A stretch of 16,519 nucleotides of DNA from Candidatus Woesearchaeota archaeon (GTDB lineage: Archaea > Nanobdellota > Nanobdellia > SCGC-AAA011-G17 > GW2011-AR20), in NCBI GenBank assembly GCA_018302915.1, contig JAGVZB010000008.1, positions 1 through 16,519 on the forward strand, written 5' to 3'. The translations under genes were made by a program, and so were the position numbers. Below, piece after piece: positions 11,781 through 16,519 of this stretch (the first letter of the stretch is position 1; every line of letters starts with the position of its first letter). The notes below the pieces were generated by a model. That model saw only the letters and a program-made list of their open reading frames with translations, had not been told where the DNA came from and made no database searches.

Positions 11781-13457
11781 ATGAAGAGGTTGGTTTTGCT
11801 TGTTGTATTTCTTTTATTTATTAGTCCTGTCAATGCTGACTTCAGTGAAGAGAATGCAAAGAGCTGGCTAAGCAACAGGATTGTCTGGAGTCAGGCTCCC
11901 ATTGAAGAGCTTTCTTTTTCAACGATTGTATTAAATTCTCAGACTGGATTAAGCCAGCTGAACATCAAAAAAAATTCCCTGACAAGCACAAAGGATGTTT
12001 CTTTAGCTGCATTGGCATTAAAGCACATGAATCAGGATATTGATGATCAATTGAATTACATTGATGACAGCTTAAAAGCCGCAACCAGCTTCAATGAGAA
12101 TGAATGGATAATCCAGACTGTTGTCAATGAAGATGGAAATTGCAACATAGAATATGAAGGAGGCTCACATAGAGTAACATTTAACGAAGAAGGGAAAATA
12201 ACTTCTGGAGGCGAAGACTCATGGATTACATTCAACAAATTAAATGGATTTGAATTTGACAAAGCACTTGAAAAAATAGACATTGAATGCGATTTCACCT
12301 CAACACCAAGAATATCCATAATAAAAAAAATTGGAAATTCCATATATATAATTGAAGAGAAATTCTCAAGCACTGCAAACTTCGAGATAGAGAATGGATG
12401 CTATGCAACAAATCCGACTTCAGCATGCGACAAGACATCAACATTTTATGCATCCTGGGTTTTAAACAAACTAGGAAAAGAGCTAACAACCAAAAATTAC
12501 ATGAGAGACAATGCAGACACTGACATTGATTATGCAATACTTTCAGACATAGATGACTCACAACTATCCCAGCTAGCAAGCAGGCAAAAACAAGACGGGA
12601 GCTTTGACTCAAAAGTTTATGAAACATCATTTGCATTTGATGCATTAAAGAATCCTGATTATTCTGATGAAAGGAATGAAGCAAAAGCATGGGTTGAAGA
12701 CCAGCAGAATGAAAATGGAATGATTGGCACCGGTATCAAAGACACTGCTGTCTCGTTATATCTGATTTACGGAAATGAAATTGATCTTGGAGACGATGAA
12801 GGAGATTTAAGCAACGGATGCACTCTTGACTCTGACTGCCCCAGCAACTATTTCTGCAATACCGAGTTAAGAACCTGTGAACTTCTGGAGGAAGAGACAT
12901 GCAATAATAATAATGCTTGCGAATCAAACCTTAATGAAAATTACCTAAGCTGCAACGATTGTTTTTGCGGTGATGAAATTTGTGATTCTGAAGAAGATGC
13001 AATAAGCTGCTCATCCGACTGCATTGAACCTGAGAGTGTTCCGATATGCGGAAATTTTGAATGCGAGATTGGAGAAAATAACTTCAACTGCCCCAATGAC
13101 TGCCCTTCAACAGGCGGAGGAGAAGAAAGTGATGAAATATGCGGTGATGGAATCTGCAGCCTTAATGAAGATTGCCCTATAGACTGCGAAGCTAGAGAAG
13201 GAGGAAGCTTATGGTGGCTTTGGCTCATAATAATCATAGTGATTTTAGGAGGAGCTGCATTCTTCATCCTAAGAAAAATCAAAAAAGACAGGGGAGAAGA
13301 CAATGAAAATCCCCCTTACCTAAAACCAAGAATGCCTACTAATTACCCTCAACCAACAATGAAAAGCTCCATCAGGAAGCATCCAAAAGACGAGGCCCTT
13401 GAGTCAGAACTTGACAGGTCAATAAAGGAAGCCCAGGATTTGCTGAAGAAAAAATAA
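11781..13457 (+). CDS. surface-anchored alpha/alpha-toroid protein with Cys-rich repeats
   Basis: A 558-residue secreted membrane protein. The signal peptide is residues 1-19 (cleavage after VNA). Toroid-type helical repeats follow (SLAALALKHM at 74-83; RQKQDGSFDSKVYETSFAFDAL at 268-289; WVEDQQNENGMIG at 304-316), like the terpene-cyclase/prenyltransferase and thioester-protein fold. A beta-rich insertion (about 108-205) interrupts them. GCYATNPTSACDKTSTFYASW (207-226) is shared with the next gene. Then comes a cysteine-rich section (347-469) with a CxxxSDCPxxYxC module and about four CGDxxCxxxE...CPxDC repeats. A membrane helix at 477-497 and a 60-residue charged cytoplasmic tail end the protein. 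No cyclase DxDD motif is seen, so a binding or adhesive role is more likely than catalysis. Confidence 0.85.
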   Translation: MKRLVLLVVFLLFISPVNADFSEENAKSWLSNRIVWSQAPIEELSFSTIVLNSQTGLSQLNIKKNSLTSTKDVSLAALALKHMNQDIDDQLNYIDDSLKAATSFNENEWIIQTVVNEDGNCNIEYEGGSHRVTFNEEGKITSGGEDSWITFNKLNGFEFDKALEKIDIECDFTSTPRISIIKKIGNSIYIIEEKFSSTANFEIENGCYATNPTSACDKTSTFYASWVLNKLGKELTTKNYMRDNADTDIDYAILSDIDDSQLSQLASRQKQDGSFDSKVYETSFAFDALKNPDYSDERNEAKAWVEDQQNENGMIGTGIKDTAVSLYLIYGNEIDLGDDEGDLSNGCTLDSDCPSNYFCNTELRTCELLEEETCNNNNACESNLNENYLSCNDCFCGDEICDSEEDAISCSSDCIEPESVPICGNFECEIGENNFNCPNDCPSTGGGEESDEICGDGICSLNEDCPIDCEAREGGSLWWLWLIIIIVILGGAAFFILRKIKKDRGEDNENPPYLKPRMPTNYPQPTMKSSIRKHPKDEALESELDRSIKEAQDLLKKK

Positions 13458-13463
13458 AAACCC

Positions 13464-13473
13464 TTTTATATCT
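13464..13473 (+). promoter_or_regulatory. TATA box of second toroid protein gene
   Basis: CTTTTATATC is centred about 25 bases before the ATG at 13493, so this gene has its own leaderless promoter despite being only 35 bases behind its paralogue. Confidence 0.5.
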
Positions 13474-13492
13474 CAATAATTATTAATTCCTT

Positions 13493-15574
13493 ATGAAGAG
13501 GTTATTATATCTGCTTATGTTTTTAATCATCTGCGTAAGTGTTAACGCCTCTGACATCAATATCTTAACTTACAGGGAAAATTACAGGCCTCTGGAAACT
13601 ATCCAGGCTGAAATAATCTTTGACAAGGAACCAATAAATGAACTAAGCAACCTTAACTTTGAATTTTATAAGGATGAACCTGTTGGAATAATAATAAAAA
13701 CAGAAAAATTGAGCAACAAGCGTTATTTTGCTTACTTTAACATACCTGACGTTGAAAAAGGGCAATATAAGTTCAAGGTAAAAAACATCAACATAATAGA
13801 GAACAACATACTCAAGAAAATTTCCAGCGAAAAAACAATCAATGTCGAGGGCATAAACAAGGGATTTGAACATTTAATCGACAATCAAAACGCTGACGGA
13901 AGCTTTGGCAACATCATGGAAAGCTCCCTATCTGCCCTTGCCCTGAAGAATATAGACAATGAAAAAGCAAATTCAGCAATATCTTACATAATAAAAAACA
14001 TGGATCCTACAGGCTGCTATCCAAAAGGCAACTGCAACGTCAAGGATACTTCTTTTGCACTGCTTGCCCTGAACAAATTCGAAAAAAATTATGTCAAAAC
14101 CAAGAACTGGCTAAAAGATGCCAGCAATAACTTTGAATTGGGAACATGGAATTTAAAACTGGAAGGAAATGCAAACTGCGGGGATATCCAAGTTAGCGGG
14201 TCTTATAACCTAAATATTAACAGCAACAAAATAAACATAACATGCAACAGCAATGTCAAGTTCATACTAACACACAATTATCTCGGGAACAGCCATACAA
14301 TCAATGAATATACAGGAAATAGTTTCAATTATACAATTGATGATTCAGGATGCTACGGAGTTGATTACAAGGGAAAATGCGATTACATAAGCAGCTTATA
14401 TGCAAGCTGGGCTTTAAAGGAGACCAATGAAAACTTCCCGGAAGATTACCTGGAAGAGAATAAGCTTGACAACAGGACAATAGATCATGCATTGGGCTAT
14501 ATCCTATACCATGATGGCTATGACAAAGACTGGCTGTTAAACAATTACCTTAACGGTTACTGGAGTTATTATTCATCCTCAATCTCACAACAGCCTGATT
14601 ATCTTGTCAGTTCATTGGCCACATATGCATTAAAAGATGATATTTTATTTGAAGAAGCTAAAAATTACTTAAATGACAAGACAACAAATAATGTGCTGGA
14701 ATCATCAATGATATTATACCTTTTGTTCAATGATGAAATAAACCTTCCTTCAATATCAATAAACCCCGGAATCTCCAACAAAAAAAACAATTTTAATTTA
14801 GAAATAAAAAACAACAAGGAACCAATAAATATTCTGATCCAATCACCAAACTCATCAAACCTGCCTTCTGAAGCATATCTTGATGATGAATTAAATTATA
14901 ATATAAATGCAAAGGAAAGCTTTGACATCATAATCACATATGGAGACTATTCCTATACAATCCCCGTCATAAGCCCCGATGAAGAGCCAAGCGACATTCC
15001 TTTGTTGCCCCCTCCAAAAGATGCAATCCAGCTTGTAAATGAAAACATTGAATTAAACCTCGACTTTGATGACAGCCTGACAGATGAATTGTCCTTCACC
15101 AACAAATGGGACTTTGCATTGACTGATGTAAAACTAAACATAACAGGAAGGTTAAAGGAAATCCTGGAATTTGAAGATGATTATTTTGAATTCATTGACA
15201 GTGAAGAAACACTAGGCACAAACATTTACCTAAACAAAGACAAGAACCCAATATATTCAAGGTATGAAGGGTTCATAGTTATAACATCCTCCAAGAATAC
15301 ATTGGACAGCATAAAATTCACAGTTAATTTTGAAGGAAAAGCATTCCCCCCTGAAGAAGATGCCAATGAAACTGAAATCACTGATGATTCAGAAACAGAA
15401 TCAAATGAAAAAGATTCAGGCAATGGCAATGCCAAACCAAACAAGGCAAAAAACTTGTGGTGGCTGTGGATCATAATAATTCTTATAGTCGGCGTTATAA
15501 TATTCCTGTTCTTCAGAAGAAAAAAGGAAGTGATTGAAAGCTTTGAAGACTATGCAAAAAAGATCAGGAAATAG
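13493..15574 (+). CDS. surface-anchored alpha/alpha-toroid protein with beta-sandwich domains
   Basis: A 693-residue paralogue of the preceding gene. It has a signal peptide (1-19) and an N-terminal beta-sandwich (about 20-118, opening DINILTYRENYRPLETIQAEI). The toroid repeats are HLIDNQNADGSFGNIMESSLSALAL (127-151), TGCYPKGNCNVKDTSFALLAL (173-193) and ALGYILYHDGYDKDW (333-347). A beta insertion with two cysteines (about 215-280) precedes the shared motif GCYGVDYKGKCDYISSLYASWAL (287-308). A second beta region covers 420-615, then an acidic Glu/Asp/Asn linker (615-650), a membrane helix (655-674) and a short basic tail. The first gene's cysteine repeats are absent here. Function is unknown; anchoring and domain types suggest an extracellular binding or structural protein. 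Confidence 0.85.
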   Translation: MKRLLYLLMFLIICVSVNASDINILTYRENYRPLETIQAEIIFDKEPINELSNLNFEFYKDEPVGIIIKTEKLSNKRYFAYFNIPDVEKGQYKFKVKNINIIENNILKKISSEKTINVEGINKGFEHLIDNQNADGSFGNIMESSLSALALKNIDNEKANSAISYIIKNMDPTGCYPKGNCNVKDTSFALLALNKFEKNYVKTKNWLKDASNNFELGTWNLKLEGNANCGDIQVSGSYNLNINSNKINITCNSNVKFILTHNYLGNSHTINEYTGNSFNYTIDDSGCYGVDYKGKCDYISSLYASWALKETNENFPEDYLEENKLDNRTIDHALGYILYHDGYDKDWLLNNYLNGYWSYYSSSISQQPDYLVSSLATYALKDDILFEEAKNYLNDKTTNNVLESSMILYLLFNDEINLPSISINPGISNKKNNFNLEIKNNKEPINILIQSPNSSNLPSEAYLDDELNYNINAKESFDIIITYGDYSYTIPVISPDEEPSDIPLLPPPKDAIQLVNENIELNLDFDDSLTDELSFTNKWDFALTDVKLNITGRLKEILEFEDDYFEFIDSEETLGTNIYLNKDKNPIYSRYEGFIVITSSKNTLDSIKFTVNFEGKAFPPEEDANETEITDDSETESNEKDSGNGNAKPNKAKNLWWLWIIIILIVGVIIFLFFRRKKEVIESFEDYAKKIRK

Positions 15575-15941
15575 ATTTATTCTTCAACAGGTATAATTCA
15601 GCCTTCAGATTCTTCAATATCATGTCATATTCATGCAATTTCGCCAGCAAATCATTAGTTACATTTTCAAGCTCTTTCCTCTTTATATCAACCTCTTCAT
15701 CAATTATCTCAATTGAAGAGGGAAAATAATCAAGGCAAAAACCAATCAACTTCTCAAAATTACTGAAGTCAATCTCCATTTCAGTGAACGTGAAAAATAA
15801 TTTCTCCTTCTGCTGAGCCTCAAAAATCTTATATTTAAGTATTTGCTGCTCACTCTTTATCTTTTCAACTACCTTGGTCATCACCTCTTCTATATGCTCC
15901 TTTGGTGAGCCTGCAACCTCTATAATTGCCTTTGTTTTCAT
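15564..15941 (-). CDS. small conserved-looking protein with C-terminal coiled coil
   Basis: A 125-residue soluble protein of unrecognised family. Residues 1-85 alternate strands and helices (KTKAIIEVAGSPKEHIEEVMTKVVEKI; KLFFTFTEMEIDFSNFEKLIGFCLDYFPSSIEIID) in a ferredoxin-like, possibly ACT-like pattern. Residues 85-121 form one long charged helix, likely a coiled coil. It converges on the second toroid gene with an 11-base overlap of the two 3' ends. A minus-strand CTTATAAAAA element (about 15961-15970, centred 25 bases upstream) supports the ATG at 15941. Confidence 0.75.
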   Translation of the reverse strand: MKTKAIIEVAGSPKEHIEEVMTKVVEKIKSEQQILKYKIFEAQQKEKLFFTFTEMEIDFSNFEKLIGFCLDYFPSSIEIIDEEVDIKRKELENVTNDLLAKLHEYDMILKNLKAELYLLKNKSIS

Positions 15942-15960
15942 ATTAAACTTTTATAATGGG

Positions 15961-15970
15961 TTTTTATAAG
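15961..15970 (-). promoter_or_regulatory. TATA box of the small coiled-coil protein gene
   Basis: The minus-strand CTTATAAAAA is centred about 25 bases before the ATG at 15941. It overlaps the stop codon of the upstream partial gene. Confidence 0.5.
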
Positions 15971-16519
15971 TTTTTCTTAAAAATCAAGTATATAATCAAC
16001 AACAATAAAACAGCACAGAAGAAATAAATCCCTGCGTTTTTTGCCTTTATATCTGAAGACTGGTATATCACTGATGATGTTATGGGCATAGAAGAGGTTT
16101 CCTGCTGGATTTCTGAGGATTGCTGCAACTGAGATGATGAAACTTTTTCCGAAGAGGTTTTTTCGCTGATTTTTATCACTTCGCACAGTGATTTGGTTAT
16201 ACCCTCTATCTCTATCTCTTCTGTGTTTATTTCATCCAATCCTTTCAATACAACTTTGTATGTCCCATTGCTGTATTTCCCGTTGCAGTTCGGCTCCAAC
16301 TGAACCGGAACAATCAAGGTAATGTTCTTGAATTTATCTTCTATGTTTATCTCTGACCTTTTTGAAACCTGATCATTATTTTTATCAACAACATACAAGT
16401 CAATGTTATATTTTGAAGTGTCTCCCCTGTATATAACAGCTCTAATCCTTAAAGAATCACCAAATCTTGCCTTATCATCATTTCCAAAATAAACTTTTTC
16501 TATTTCCAAAAAAGAGGAA
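15964..16519 (-). CDS. membrane-anchored surface protein, N-terminus outside window
   Basis: The frame is open to the window edge. The only start-like codon nearby is a TTG at 16507-16509, and coding continues upstream of it (SSFLEIEKVYF), so the 5' end is missing. The visible part is an Ig-like beta-sandwich (ARFGDSLRIRAVIYRGDTSKYNIDLYVVDKN through NGTYKVVLKGLDEINTEEIEIEG), a Ser/Gln/Glu-rich spacer, a membrane helix (AGIYFFCAVLLLLIIYLIF) and a short basic tail (KKNL). This is a typical layout for an exported protein held by a C-terminal anchor. Any specific function is unknown. Confidence 0.8.
   Translation of the reverse strand, partial: SSFLEIEKVYFGNDDKARFGDSLRIRAVIYRGDTSKYNIDLYVVDKNNDQVSKRSEINIEDKFKNITLIVPVQLEPNCNGKYSNGTYKVVLKGLDEINTEEIEIEGITKSLCEVIKISEKTSSEKVSSSQLQQSSEIQQETSSMPITSSVIYQSSDIKAKNAGIYFFCAVLLLLIIYLIFKKNL

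Noticed and set aside
12295..12690. Antisense frames in the toroid genes (also 12941-13303, 15226-15474)
   Set aside because: Cys/Leu/His-rich or Ser-rich translations from the strand opposite well-supported secreted proteins; no initiation signals.
1..16519. CRISPR arrays, insertion sequences or a prophage
   Set aside because: No regularly spaced repeats, transposase motifs or integrase-like genes were seen; apart from the toxin-antitoxin pair, the region reads as ordinary chromosome.

Overview
This is a compact, AT-rich archaeal chromosome segment. Archaeal markers are a TFB transcription factor, an archaeal DnaG, Alba, ribosomal protein eS17, a homomeric-type tRNA splicing endonuclease, and an SRP RNA with an Alu domain. 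Small gene sizes, very short intergenic gaps, many unfamiliar small proteins and surface proteins with one C-terminal membrane anchor suggest a DPANN archaeon of the Woesearchaeota/Pacearchaeota type. That placement is inferred from style, not from a phylogeny.

Layout. Positions 1-1142 hold the end of one gene, tRNA-Ala(GGC), and a two-gene operon of a membrane protein and a permuted papain-fold (YiiX/NlpC-P60-like) protein. Positions 1229-2777 hold the SRP RNA and, convergent to it, dnaG. A probable H/ACA-like guide RNA lies upstream of dnaG (2930-3007). Positions 3041-4528 encode three tandem, diverged copies of one unrecognised protein family, followed upstream by a CBS-pair protein. Positions 5088-6349 carry a small protein overlapping a HIT hydrolase, tRNA-Met(CAT), and a polytopic membrane protein. 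Positions 6404-7954 carry alba, rps17e and a winged-helix protein. Positions 8067-8598 are a MazEF-like toxin-antitoxin pair. Positions 8600-11057 are an information-processing block: endA and rnz (both tRNA maturation) and tfb. Positions 11181-15574 carry a predicted kinase divergent from two paralogous, surface-anchored alpha/alpha-toroid proteins. The right end has a small unknown protein and a partial membrane-anchored surface protein.

Regulation. The most consistent signal is promoter geometry. Almost every first gene of a transcription unit has a TATA-like element (often TTTAAA) centred 24-28 bases before its start codon, so most mRNAs look leaderless. Clear Shine-Dalgarno sequences occur mainly where a leader must exist (dnaG, tfb, alba inside an operon). 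Two divergent pairs (endA/rnz; kinase/toroid protein) have one near-palindromic TATA element almost exactly midway between the two start codons. This implies single bidirectional promoters about 50 bp long. The same spacing rule places a promoter exactly at the 5' end of the candidate guide RNA and inside the 3' end of the HIT gene for tRNA-Met.

Several starts were corrected from the longest reading frame using these signals: alba (6724), rnz (9179), tfb (11057) and the antitoxin (8067).
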